Assembly (NCBI GenBank): GCA_015680685.1
Contig: MNCI01001992.1
Span: forward strand, 271,077-335,076
DNA: 64,000 nt
DNA from: Gnetum montanum
Taxonomy: Eukaryota > Streptophyta > Gnetopsida > Gnetales > Gnetaceae
Direction of reading: 5' to 3'
In this document: positions 45,701 to 57,520 of the stretch, piece by piece
Layout: the number at the start of each line of letters is the position of its first letter
How positions within the stretch are numbered: the first letter of the stretch is position 1
The notes under the pieces: model-generated
The model's input: the letters and a program-made list of their open reading frames with translations, nothing else
The model's database searches: none
Told to the model about the DNA's origin: nothing
Program-made: the position numbers and the translations under genes

Positions 45701-46480
45701 TATTTGAATTTCTTAAAAGTATCCAACTTCTCCCAATTGATGTTCTTAGATTGAGGGGTGGAAGTCAACGATGCTCATATTCCAATGTATCTATGTCTTT
45801 GTTGTTAGTGTGGGTTGTTCCCCCAGTTTGTTCCATGCATGTTGGTGGACTGCTTTCTTGATCAGCTATCAACCACTAGGTGTTCTCTTGTTGTGTGGTT
45901 GCTACATACAGGCACCATTGTATTTGAGTTTCTTGGGCACATGAGTTGCATGTAGGGGATGCTGAGCATTCCTTCATGCCATCACCCTCTGAGTCACTAT
46001 ATGTAATGCATGGAACTTTCTTCTTCTCGATCTTTCCATAAATATTTTCCTTAGATATTTCCAAGGAAAGATTGCAAATCCCTAGGCACGCATTGATGGT
46101 GCTGACCCATACCATGCCCATTATAATTTGGAAGTCCCCTTTGTTAATGTTGACTTCTATCACTAGGAAATCAACTGGATATGACCAACCACCCATAGTG
46201 GTAATGATGTCCTCCACCAATCCCAAGGAAATGATGATGGACTGGTTAGCCAGCTTTAGTTGAATATTTCTCTTCTTAAGTTGGGGTAGGTTCTAGGGTT
46301 GATACATTGCTCGTGAGATTAATTTGACTCTGGAACTTGAATCAAGAAGAGACTTATGTGGTTCATTCCTGGTGACTTGGAGGTAGATTAAGGGACTTCG
46401 AGGGTCAAAGAGCTTCGTGGGAAGGTGGCCTACGTTGATCCAGTCGGTAACAGTATGTGTTAGCATAACCGTATATGTTA
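45701..46480 (-). pseudogene. Protease of E, followed by the deletion point
   Basis: NEPHKSLLDSSSRVKLI (near 46330-46380) is the active-site region and keeps Asp. GLVEDIITTMGGWSYPVDF and GDFQIIMGMVWVSTINA follow in the open frame 45876-46226. Arg of the GRAWL motif is Met here. Gag, linker and protease share one frame. Behind it, about 45700-45860 is a short spacer that reads straight into the end-of-pol text, marking loss of RT to integrase. Confidence 0.85.
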
Positions 46481-47105
46481 AGCCCTGTTGTTGGTTTGAA
46501 GGGAGCTTTGAAGCCTTGTATGTTGGAGGAGCATGCATAGATTCAACCGCTTGTGATTTTGAGATCTTTTTTGGGCTTTTGGTTCTAAAGAAAGATCTTC
46601 TCTTCTTGCGGTTGTCAAAACCAGTAGTAGGTTGAAGGTCTACAGCTCTCGTAGCATTACATTGCTGTGGTTGAGTTGGGAGTTCCCCTTGCATTGTTGG
46701 AGTGGGTGGTAGTGGAACTACCAGTGTAAGAGTGGTGGATGGATTTGGAGGATGGTACATGTGTGGTGTATCTTCCATGGGACAAGGAGTCATAAAATAG
46801 TCATGAACTTGGTAGTGACATTATGGGGTTGTGTGACCCATAGAGTCACTTGGAGAAACTAGCTGCTGCACGTAATAGCCATATGGGTCTAGTTGCTGGT
46901 AAGGGTATTGTTGTCTAGGCAGTGGCATCCCCCATGACTATGGGTGTTGCCACTGCTGATGTTGCCTGATAGGTTGTGGTGGATTTCCACTTGGATAATA
47001 TGTTAACGGTTGGTGGAACTGCCTTGGGTTACCTTGAGGATAAGGTAACCTTTGGGGTGCTTACTATCTGTTAAGTCTTGGGTTGAGCACATACACGCCA
47101 GACTC
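46481..47105 (-). pseudogene. Pro/Gln/Tyr-rich linker between gag and protease in E
   Basis: The same frame as gag and protease. It is rich in Gln, Pro, Tyr and Trp (for example RQQYPYQQLDPYGYYV near 46870-46920), then a Pro/Thr stretch and a basic patch NRKKRRSFFRTKSPKK (about 46560-46610). Similar low-complexity text lies in H (63085-63420) and, frame-shifted, in A (25027-25600). Confidence 0.75.
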
Positions 47106-48886
47106 TTACAAATGTGAGATTATTTGACAACATTCCTTAAGATGGTCATATTGGCAGATCTCACATCCATCATCATTGTCTATGTCAGAATCCACAACCT
47201 CATCAGAGATAGTCATTTTTCCCTTACCCTTGTCATGTGCATGGCCTAAATCTCTCCAATTTTTCTTACCATGGTCACTACTTTGTTCCTCCTTAGACTC
47301 CTCTAAAATTTTTAGGATAGTTTCAATTTTTCTTTCTAAGGAGCTCCATATTTCATCTACCTTAGTCGACACTTCCGTTGTTAGCTTTTGAAGTAGCAAG
47401 GTTTTTCTATTCAACAACTCTTCGATTGGTAACTTATCCTCCTCATCACAAAATCTTACTCCCTTCTTTCAAAGGAAAGGATCACGGTTATATTCTTCCG
47501 TGCTTTCTCTTTTCTGTAGCTCCTCTTCTTCTTTAGCTACTTGCTCCAACAATCGATGAATTTTTTGGGATCTAAGCTCATATAATCTCCCTTGGGCATA
47601 AGTCGCAAGGGTTCTCCTAGTCTCATGTCTTAGCCCTTCTACAAGGTGGCGTAGTTAATCTTGTTGTGCATAACCATGGCCTAGGCAATGATGTAGTAAT
47701 GCATAGTATTAGCCCATGGCAGCATCCAAAGGTTCGTGATTACCCTGCTTCCATTCTTGGATCTGCTTATGCAAGTTAGACACTCTGGAGTACATTTGGT
47801 ATTTATCATTGAACAACTCTAACATCGTACTCCATCTCCTAATGGTTTCCAGTTCTAAGGAATGGTACCAACTCTCTACTTTCTTTACGAGTGTCCTAGG
47901 AAACAACTTTAGTTTCTACCACTCATTCTCAATATTTTGCAAGGCGCAGGCATCACGAAATTCCTATAAATGATTTTGCGGATTAGCGTTGTATCCCCCT
48001 TCGAAGCGTGGAATATTATTCATATCTTATCTTTTGATCTAAATATCTTTCTGATTCTAACTACCTCCATTATATCTAGCATACTCCGAGTTGCAAGTAG
48101 GGGCTCATCATGATCATCTCTTTCATGATGTCTATGATGTCTACGTTGTTCCCTACTTTCCCTTTGTTCATGCCTTGATTCTCTTGACTTCCCTCGACCT
48201 CTCTCTCGACTCTCTCGTCGAGGTCTCTCATTTTGTTTACCCTTATCCTTACCATTATGCTCTTGGTGGCTGCACCCTGATGTGGAAGGAGAGGGTGCGT
48301 GATGTGATGAAGGGGAAGAAGAAGGAGAGCCATCGCCATGACGATGTCTCCTACCTTCTCTTCGGTGTTCCCTACCCCAATCATGATGATGACTAGAATG
48401 CTCACCCTTGTCATGTGTTTTTGTTCGCTCAGTGAACAGTTGGTGTTCGCGGGGATCAGAACTAGGGTTGTGTATCATAGAGTGCAGGTTATGATACCCC
48501 ACCTCCTCACTATCATTAGGAGGGGGAACATCATTTTTTGGAGAACCTATTGAGATAGGTTCACCACCCTTAACTTCTCTTATGATGAGTGAAGCATTAC
48601 AGGGGCCTTTGCCCTTCAACGATATGTGGTAACTCTCCTACCACAAGTCTCATTGACGTTGCAATTCTGTGGGATGGTAGTCCCTTACGTTATAATCTTC
48701 TGCAATGTATTCAACATATAGATGTGTCATGTCAATCTATGCAAGAGCACGGAAGCGCATGTTAGGGACTGGACGATCTAGGGGTAACATTATGTTACCT
48801 TGCAAATCACTCCAACACAGCTATTCATCTTGATGGAGGATAAATGTAAAGGTGGGTATATACTCATTGGGATGAATATATACCAT
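47106..48886 (-). pseudogene. gag of element E
   Basis: Starts at ATG 48886 (MVYIHPNEYIPTFTFILHQD). Then GNIMLPLDRP, an Arg/Ser/His/Glu-rich domain (48020-48470), one frame change near 48010, capsid blocks (FPRTLVKKVESWYHS, RRWSTMLELFNDKY near 47850), a charged helix (47250-47400) and the zinc knuckle CEICQYDHLKEC near 47140, spacing C-X2-C-X3-H-X3-C. Few stops remain, making this the best gag in the window together with its copy at 56500-57430. Confidence 0.85.
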
Positions 48887-49123
48887 ACTGTATTCCTAAG
48901 GAATTGGTGGATTTTGGTTATGTGTTTGATGCTGTTGACTGTTTCTTGTATGATCCCTATGTGGTGAATTGCTTTTATGAGAAGAAAAAGAAGACATTGT
49001 GTCTTATTTGTTGTGTTGATTAACCATTATATAATTTTTTATTTAATTAACCCTAAGGGTTCATTTAAGCTCCCAACAACGTGGATAATTTCCTATGTTC
49101 TACTTAGCACACAAACACTTAGT

Positions 49124-49140
49124 CCTCGACAACGGTGCCA
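49124..49140 (-). other. Primer-binding site of E, tRNA-Asp type
   Basis: Plus strand reads CCTCGACAACGGTGCCA, one base from the LTR. Confidence 0.85.
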
Positions 49141-49141
49141 A

Positions 49142-49959
49142 TGATGAGTGGCGAGGTACCCCTACACTCAACCATACAAATACGAGCATTACACGTGCGA
49201 TTCGGTCGAACTCTGCAGACTAAGTGCCTACACACCTCATGGAACACTTAAGGTTAATCATTCATTTTCTTCCTAGACTTACTTGTATTTGTCACGATTG
49301 TATGGTTAAGTAAGTCTGAGGTAAGTAATTTTTATAGTTTTTATGTTTATCTCCTATGCTAATTAGATGAAGGATGAAGAGACTAATTAACTAACTTTAA
49401 CTAACTAACTAAGCCGTAATTAACCAAGCATCAACATCCATTCCCACTTACTGTTCACACCCTAAACCAATGCAACCTTGGTTACCAAACGCTATTCGTT
49501 ACTGAGATTTAATTAACTAATAAATCATTTAAATGATGAACAATAAATAACAGTAAATAAAGTCATGATTAGCCTATTCCATGCACTGCAAGGTTTATCT
49601 AAGAAGTTCATATTTATTTCCATACACAAACTTGTGTTCAGGTACAATATTTGCTTGAATAAAGATCCGTTCTCTTTGGAGCTCCTACTGCGGGCACATG
49701 GAAATTATTCTATCATTGGAGGGGAAAAATTGCTAGAGTTTCACTATGGTTTAGGCCTAAAATTGGAAACAAGGGAGAGCTACCTCTTATTTATAGATTT
49801 ATGGTGCATTGCGATATCGCAGGTGATGCAATATCCTGGTAGACGCGATATCACAGGGGATGCGAGATCGCGGCGGACGTGATATTGCATACGCAATATC
49901 GCGGTGGACATGATATTGCATACGTGATATCACAGCCCATGCGATATCGCGTCCCATCA
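49142..49959 (-). repeat. 5' LTR of E
   Basis: Starts TGATGAGTGGCGAGG and ends GCGTCCCATCA, 818 bp. Against the 3' LTR it lacks about 75 bp (a GGGATCACCAAGCGTAAC...ACTATGGG block, lost near 49507). It has an expanded palindrome array (49811-49950) with at least seven GATATC-type cores. TATA box at 49786-49795. Confidence 0.9.
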
Positions 49960-49964
49960 ATAGC
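49960..49964. other. Right target-site duplication of E (ATAGC)
   Basis: Identical to 42924-42928. Confidence 0.9.
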
Positions 49965-50560
49965 TATGCAAGGAATCTACCCTTCAAGTATGGATGTAAC
50001 CAATTTGGAAAACCATGTAAAATTTGGTGTTTTTGTGTGGCAACAGAAATTTTTATTTGGGAACTTATTCAACCCTTCTTCTAAGTTATCAATCCTCATT
50101 AATAGCAATAAATTAGGATTTGATAAACATAAAAATAAACAATGTAATTCAAATATTGAATCATATGAATTTTCACAAGGGTTTAATTGATTAACAAATA
50201 GCTATGATCAAAGGTTCAAGTCACCATAAGAGATATTAGAAATAACCCACATCCTCTAATCCTTGTTTCTAATGTCTAACAAGAAATAAGAGAATTAAAT
50301 ATCATAAATTTCCAGTTATATTTTACATAAAATTAACTTGCATAATATAATTATATTATTCCAAAATCTTAAAATAACATTCACCTTCTAAATATAAATA
50401 AAAACTAGTAACCATGGGTCACCATAACCTTCCAACCTATCTTTCTCAAGAAACACCAAGTATTAGTAAGTACCAATAAATAGTAACTAACAATAAAGAA
50501 AGTATAATAATAGCAATTTAAAAATATGTAATAATAGCAAGATCCAAGGTTCATACCTAA
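49965..50560. other. Unassigned stretch between E and G
   Basis: AT-rich DNA continuing the pre-insertion locus of E. No gene or repeat recognised. The last five bases, CCTAA (50556-50560), would be the left target copy of G. Confidence 0.4.
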
Positions 50561-51436
50561 TGAATTATCATTAAGTAGGCTATGTCAACGGACATGCATT
50601 GATGTAGCCCTATCGATGTATCCCCGTTGATGCATGGTGACAAGTGTTGATGTAGATGTGTTGATGCTAATGCAAGAAAAGCCTATATAAATGCAAGTAC
50701 CAATTGCATCAGGGCACTTTAATTCCATAGCATAGTGAAGTTCTTGTAGTTCAATTTCTCTAGAGTTAGAATATTTTCCTTTAAGTGTCCATAGTGTAAA
50801 TTCAAGAGATTGTACGAATCTTTATTAGAGAATCATGTACTTGAATGCATTGGTATGAATGGTAATAAAGATGAGATTTCTGAAATTTATTACAACACTT
50901 GTATTAGTTTAATCTCTCTTATTTACACTTTACTTTCATAAGTCCTAATTAATCAATGCACTTAATTGGAACACATGAATATGATTACTTTGAGCATAAC
51001 ATGTTATGCTTGGTAATCTTGGTTGAGGCCATTTGGTAATGCCTAGTAATAGTTGTTTGGTAATCCAAAAGTGTAATATGAGTTTGGGATGTACACAGTT
51101 AGTGGGAGCAGCTACTTATGTTAGGGTAGTTGGTCATTAGAATAGCTAATGAGTTGAATAGTTAATTATTAAACCTCCATTTACTTATCTAGCTATTAGA
51201 AGAAAATATATAAAAAATATACCAATAAAAATAAATATCATAAGCCTTAACTTACATTTGACCATACACATAGATAGCACAGGTATGAATTAGAAATATA
51301 ATGATCATACACTCCCTTGATTCATGGTCTAGGATTATAGGTGAACTTAGGAACTAAGTCTATGAAATTTGACTAGATCGTTGGTACACACTTGTGATTC
51401 ATATGGTTGGGTGTAGGATATACTTGTTGCTCATCA
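50561..51436 (+). repeat. 5' LTR of G
   Basis: Starts TGAATTATCATTAAG and ends GTTGCTCATCA before the PBS, 876 bp. It is closest to the C 3' LTR (shared TGTCAACGG near the start, AGTGTCCATAG-type middle, GGTTGGGTGTAGGATA end). U3 is short: TATA box at about 50684-50691 (CCTATATAAATGC), preceded by five TTGATG/TCGATG words. Confidence 0.82.
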
Positions 51437-51437
51437 T

Positions 51438-51454
51438 TAGCACTATTGTTAGGG
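51438..51454 (+). other. Primer-binding site of G, mutated tRNA-Asp type
   Basis: TAGCACTATTGTTAGGG. Compared with TGGCACCATCGCTAGGG in H, every change is a transition. Confidence 0.75.
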
Positions 51455-51609
51455 ACTTAGTTTAGCTAAGCATGCTAAGTAAGAAAAGACTGTGAAGCTA
51501 TATAAAGACATTGTGAAAAACCTACAATAGACAAATATCATCCATTAAGGGAACAATTAAAGAAATAATAAAATATCAAAAAGCACATTGTTTTTAATCT
51601 ATAACTAAT

Positions 51610-53545
51610 ATGGCTTCTTTTCACAAGGATGAATATCTACCACATACTAACAAATCCAATAAAAAATGAGGAGCATCAAAGAAGCCTCAACAATTAAGGA
51701 TTTTCTATTCTCTTCTAGATCTCTATAAAGCAGGCTTCACCTTCATCCTACATTAAGATGAACAAATGCATTGAAGGAACATGAAAGGCAACATAGTGCT
51801 ACCTCCAAATCAGTTTATTTTTGCTATGTTAATGAACAATCTGATAAGGCTATACATTGTTGTACTTAACTTAGACTATGAATTCCAATACTACACCTAT
51901 AGAGACTATCAACACATTGATGCCAAGAAAAAGAAAGATCAGCATATGGAAGCGTGATATGAGGCTTCTAAGGGTAAGAGGATGTCAATCCAATTATTCT
52001 TGAAATAGCACAAAGAGGATGAAGACTTCTTTTCTAGTCATTTCCAATACATAGATTCTCATCCTCTTTATGATGGAAAAACTAGGTCTTATGACTAGGG
52101 GGCTTCAAGAGACAAGAATCCTAGCCAATCATCTACGGGTAAGGATAATGATCAAAAGAAAGACAAAGAGAAGCATAAAGATCGAGGTAAGGATTGAAGG
52201 ATAGGAACTAGTGGGCATTGTTCCCATAGTTCTCCTTCTTCATTCTCATCATCCTCTTTGTCTTGATCCTCAAACTCTAATAGGAGTAATAGGGATTGAG
52301 ATAGTAGAGACTGGGATTGGGATGAATGGTGGGATAGATATGAATGAAAATTGCACTAGGGGAAGAGGAATGGTGGGATGAAGGACAAGGACAACCACAA
52401 AGGGAAAAGGAGCATCATAGAGATTAAAGGCATAGTAGAACTTATCATAGACATCAGGGCGATGAAAGGGGTCACCATGATCATGATGACTATGATGAGC
52501 CTCTATTGGCTACCCAAAACATGTTTAACATTTCAGAGGTAGTAAGAATTTCAATAAGAAATTAGAAAGATAGTAGGATCAAGAGGATAGATATGAATAA
52601 TATTCTTAAGTTTGAAGGGAGATATAATTTAGATCCACAAAATCATCTCTAATCCTTTCATTATGCTTATGCCTTGCAGAATATAGAGAATGAATGATAA
52701 AAGCTAAAATTATTCCCAAGGATACTCACTAAGGAAGCATAAAGTTGGTACCAGTTCTTAGAACTAGAATCCACTTGTTGATGGAGTACTAACTTAGAGC
52801 TCTTTAATGATAAATACCAAAATTATTCTAGAGTGTCTAACTTTTGAACATAGATACAAGGATGGAAAGAAGGAAATGATGAATCCTTGCATGTGGCCTT
52901 GGGTAGGTACTACTCTCTATTACACTGATGCTCAGGCCATGGGTGTAAACAAGATAAGGAAAACCCTTTGGATTTATTTCTAGGAAAGACGTTTTGAGAT
53001 GTAGGTCCATTAGATATAAATTCTAATTAAACATATGGTTAAAAAGAAGGGGAGCTAAAAAATGTCAAAGTGTATAGGAATATAATAGAGATCGCTTCAT
53101 TTGCAAAAGGTAGGTGCATTTTTATGACTCAAAAGGGGAAGTACCACTAAATGAAGTGATGCAAAGGAAGACCTTACTAATACAAAAATCTGTTACTAAA
53201 ATATTAGCTAAGGTAGATAAAATGTGAAACTCCTTAGATGAGAAGTTCCAAATAGTTGTGAAAATAATAGAGAAACAAAAAGACCAAGGGATTAGTGGTT
53301 AACAAAGAGGGAAGAAGAAGGATATAGAATAGGATTTATTATCAAAATAAGGGTAAAGCTATAGTACTTGAAGAGGTTGTAGGTTCTGAAATAGATGATG
53401 ATGACTCTGAAATTTACTAATATTAACATCCTAAGGGATTTTTCCTAGTGCTATCACATCTACAAGAGTCTAGATTGTATGCATTGAATTCCAAGTTTGC
53501 AAAAAGGCAAGTACCCAAGCGGTTGCCTTACCCACAAGGAAACTA
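51610..53545 (+). pseudogene. gag of element G
   Basis: Begins MASFHKDEYLPHTNK, then AGFTFILH and GNIVLPPNQF (51740-51820), and a Lys/Asp/Ser-rich low-complexity domain (52100-52500). Capsid-like text follows to 53000 with several frame changes, then a helix near 53190-53290 and a ruined zinc knuckle near 53400. Many TAG/TAA/TGA stops. Confidence 0.75.
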
Positions 53546-54535
53546 TAGATAGAAGTTCCCATCCACCAATGTAATATCTAAGTGAAGTACTTCCTTAATC
53601 TTAAGAGTAGTATTAATAGTAATAACATATATAATTGTGGGGGATTCCAGCACTATGGTAGTAGTATCTCTACTGATAGCTAGATCCTTATGGATATTAC
53701 GTCCAATAACCTATACTCCTTCATGACTGATAACCTAGATTCCTGCATGACTCCTATCATCATGCTTTCTTCCCTTACCACTACTACTCTCTGGAATATT
53801 ATAGAGAACCTTCTCTAAGATGAAATATCTTTTTCTCTTTCATCCTTTACAATGTCCATCAAATATTGCATCACAAAAAAATACACCCTTGCCACCTACT
53901 CCATCCATGTAGGATGAAATTTCACTAGAGCCACAATAGAGAAACATCACAATGGTGGTAAATTTATAGCTAGATATCCATCCAAGTAGTTCTAAACTAA
54001 AGCCTTATAAGAGACTGCTCTTTAGAATAAACAACCCCATGAAACCCTTACAAGAACCTATGGTTGTTAACCCTACCATCTCTACCTCTAAAAGCATAAT
54101 CAAACTACCTTCAAACCAAAAAAACCTATAATGTCAAGGCTATTATGTCGACCCATGTAATCATGGATTGGATAAACACTGGACACCTTCCTAGGAAACA
54201 ATATGATCTTAGGATTTTCCTCATTTATTTACAAATTTTATGGGATGAACCATGTAAAGCTCTTTTGGTTTTAGGTTTTGGTATGAATTTAATCTCCCAA
54301 GAAATGTATAAGACTTGGAACCTACCTCCTTTAAAGAAGAGCAATATCAAACTTGAGCTAGCAAATTAGCCCATCACTATCCCTTTACAATTAGTGGAGG
54401 ACATTGTGATCATTGTGTGTGAGTGGTATTATCTTATGGATTTTCTTGTGATTCATGAAGAAAATTGTGAGGGACTTCCCTATCATTATGGGAAGGACAT
54501 GGCTAAGTATGATTGATGACAAAATGGGGATTAGA
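53546..54535 (+). pseudogene. Linker and protease of element G, cut at the inverted block
   Basis: 53546-54140 is a decayed linker. Protease starts at 54145 (MSTHVIMDWINTGHLP). The active-site region CKALLVLGFGMNLI has lost the catalytic Asp (Val). The frame continues to a TAG near 54367, then a shifted frame reaches the PIIMGRTWLSMIDDKMGIR motif. The protease ends at the junction with the E-derived block near 54534. Confidence 0.78.
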
Positions 54536-57480
54536 GAATGCATTAAAGCACCTAAGAGAATGGCCAACACAAATGCACCAAGTTCCCTTAAAGTCACACC
54601 CTTTTCAAGCCTTGAGTCCTTCCTTAGTTTGAGAAATGCCTAGTCACCAATTCATTACAGTTCTGATTATTGAAAAAGGGACTGTACAGTTCCAAGCCAA
54701 GAGAGACCATAGAAATTTGTTGATGAATGGATGAAGTAGACTCATTACCTATCATATCAAAAGAAACATACCTTAGTATCAACATCATAACTTAAAGGTA
54801 AAAACCAAACATTAGCAATCAATAGGAAAATAGTTCATACCATCATGAAGAATACGTATTAAATGACAAACTTGACAAGATGGATAACACACACACACAC
54901 AAAGAAATGAAAAAGTCTAATGATGTTGTAAAACAAAAATAAGAAAATTTAAATAAATTTCTAAAACAAAAATATGCAAAACAAAATTTTGTAAAACAAA
55001 AACTTAGAAGAACTAAGGGCCCCAAATGATTAGCATAGGTGGCCATCTCCCCCATGACTGAATTGAAAGGGAGAGATCCAAATTAATGAGTTTCTATTTG
55101 AATTTCTTAAAACTATCCAACTTCTCCCAATTGATGTTCTTAGATTGAGGGGTGGAAGTCAACGATGCTCATATTCCAATGTATCTATGCCTTTGTTGTT
55201 AGTGTGGGTTGTTCCCCCAGTTTGTTCCATGCATGTTGGTGGACTGCTTTCTTGATCAGCTATCAACCACTAGGTGTTCTCTTGTTGTGCGGTTGCTACA
55301 TATAGGCACCATTGTATCTGAGTTTCTTGGGCACATGAGTTGCATGTAGGAGATGCTGAGCATTCCTTCATGCCATCACCCTCTGAGTCACTATATGTAA
55401 TGCATGGAACTTTCTTCTTCTTGATCTTTCCATAAATATTTTCCTTAGATATTTCCAAGGAAAGATTGCAAACCCCTAGGCACGCATTGATGGTGCTGAC
55501 CCATACCATGTCCATTATAATTTGGAAGTCCCCTTTGTTAATGTTGACTTCTATCACTAGGAAATCAGCTGGATATGACCAACCACCCATAGTGGTAATG
55601 ATGTCCTCCACCAATCCCAAGGAAATGGTGATGGACTAGTCAACCAGCTTTAGTTGAATATTGTTCTTCTTAAGTTGGGGTAGGTTCTAGGCTTGATACA
55701 TTTCTCGTGAGATTAAGTTGACTCCGGAACTTGAATCAAGAAGAGCCTTATGTGGTTCATTCCTGGTGACTTGGAGGTAGATTAAGAGACTTCAAGGGTT
55801 AGAGAGTTTCTTTTGAAGGTGGCCTACCTTGATCCAGTCGGTAATGATATGTGTTAACATAACCGTATACGTTAAGCCCTGTTGTTGGTTTGAAGGGAGC
55901 TCCGAAGCCTTGTATGTTGGAGGAGCATGCATAGACTCAACCGCTTGTGATTGTGAGAGCTTTTTTGGGCTTTTGGTTCTAAAGAAAGATCTTCTCTTCT
56001 TGCGGTTGTCAGAACCAGTAGTAGGTTGAAGGTCTATAGCTCTCATAGCATTACGTTGCTGTGGTTGAGTTAGGAGTTCCCCTTGCATTGTTGGAGTGGG
56101 TGGTAGTGGAACTACCAGTGTAAGAGTGGTGGATGGATTTGGAGGATGGTACGTGTGTGGTGTATCTTCCATGGGACAAGGAGTCCTAAAATAGTCATGA
56201 ACTTGGTAGTGACATTATGGGGTTGTGTGACCCATAGAGTCACTTGGAGAAACTAGCTGCTGCATGTAATAGCCATATGGATCTAGTTTCTGGTAAGGGT
56301 ATTGTTGTCTAGGCATTGGCATCCCCCATGACTATGGGTGTTACCACTGCTGATGTTGCCTGATAGGTTGTGGTGGAGTTCCACTTGGATAATATGTTAA
56401 CGGTTGGTGGAACTGCCTTGGGTTACCTTGGGGATAAGGTAACCTTTAGGGTGCTTGCTATCTGTTAAGTCTTGGGTTGAGCGCATACACGCCAAACTCT
56501 TATAGATGTGAGATTATTGGACAACATTCCTTAAGATGGTCATATTGGCAGATCTCACATCCATCGTCATTGTCTGTGTCAGAATCCACAACCTCATCAT
56601 AGATAGTCATTTTTCCCTTACCCTTGTCATGTGCATGGCCTAAATCTCTCCTATTTTTCTTACCATGGTCACTACTTTGTTCCTCCTTAGACTCCTCTAC
56701 AATTTTTAGGATAGTTTCAATTTTTCTTTCTAAGGAGCTCCATATTTCATCTACCTTAGTCAACACTTCCGTTGTTAGCTTTTGAAGTAGCAAGGTTTTT
56801 CTATTCAACAACTCTTTGATTGGTAACTTATCCTCCTCATCACAAAATCTCACTCCCTTCTTTCGGAGGAAAGAATCACGGTTATATTCTTTTGTGCTTT
56901 CTCTTTTCTGTAGCTCCCCTTCTTCTTTAGCTACATGCTCCAACAATCGATGAAGTTCGTGGGATCTAAGCTCATATAATCTCCCTTGGGCATAAGTCCC
57001 AAGGGTTCTCCTAGTCTCATGTCTTAGCCCATCTACAAGGTGGCGTAGTTGATCTCGTTGTGCATAATCATGGCCTAGGCAATGATGTAGCAATGCATAG
57101 TATTAGCCCATGGCAGCATCCAAAGGTTCATGATTACACTGCTTCCATTCTTAGATCTGCTTATGCAAGTTAGACACTCTGGAGTACGTTTGGTATTTAT
57201 CGTTGAACAACTCTAACATCGTACTCCATCTCCTAATGGTTTCTAGTTCTAAGGACCAGTACCAACTCTCTACTTTCTTTATGAGAGTCCTAAGAAACAA
57301 CTTTAGTTTCTACCACTCATTCTCAATATTTTGCAAGGCGCAAGCATCACGAAATGCCTATAAATGATTTTTCGGATTAGCGTTGTATCCCCCTTCGAAG
57401 CGTGGAATATTATTCATATCTTATCTTTTGATCTAACTATCTTTCTGATTCTAACTACCTCCATTATATCTAGCATACTC
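54536..57480 (-). repeat. Inverted 2.9-kb copy of element E interior inside G
   Basis: Nearly identical to 45143-48088, running from E's 3' ORF region through protease, linker and gag to just before its Arg/Ser-rich domain. By eye it differs at about 3-4 percent of bases. It carries the same RT-to-integrase deletion as E. Relative to G it is on the opposite strand. Open frames 55270-55620, 55792-56172 and 56500-57093 are protease, linker and gag C-terminal half with the same zinc knuckle CEICQYDHLKEC. The left junction shares GAGAA between donor and recipient. The right junction has short patches copied from nearby. Confidence 0.92.
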
Positions 57481-57520
57481 CCTTATGAGTTAGTATCATT
57501 CTACCTCCATTCTAACTACA
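57481..57520. other. Patchwork filler at the right junction of the inverted block
   Basis: CCCTTATGAGTTAGTAT (57481-57497) recurs at 57768-57784, and CTACCTCCATTCTAACTAC-like text (57502-57520) resembles 57453-57464. Such local copies are typical of repair synthesis with template switching. Confidence 0.65.

Larger units (their letters stand above)
42929..49959 (-). mobile_element. Element E: complete-ended, internally deleted Athila-like retrotransposon
   Basis: 7031 bp bounded by two LTRs and the exact 5-bp target duplication ATAGC. On the minus strand: 5' LTR, PBS, leader, gag, linker, protease, then directly the 3' ORF region, PPT and 3' LTR. RT, RNase H and integrase (over 3 kb in C) are absent. 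The deletion joins text just behind protease to the end of pol near 45700. Gag from the capsid to protease stays in one frame. LTR divergence (roughly one base in eight over the first 175 bp, by eye) shows an old insertion. Confidence 0.92.

Noticed and set aside
48091-48396. Plus-strand 101-residue ORF opposite E gag
   Set aside because: It is a shadow of the Arg/Ser-rich gag domain, where low-complexity codons keep the opposite strand open.
42929-49959. CRISPR-like array in the GATATC palindromes
   Set aside because: Units are short, irregular palindromes inside eukaryotic LTRs without uniform spacers or cas genes.
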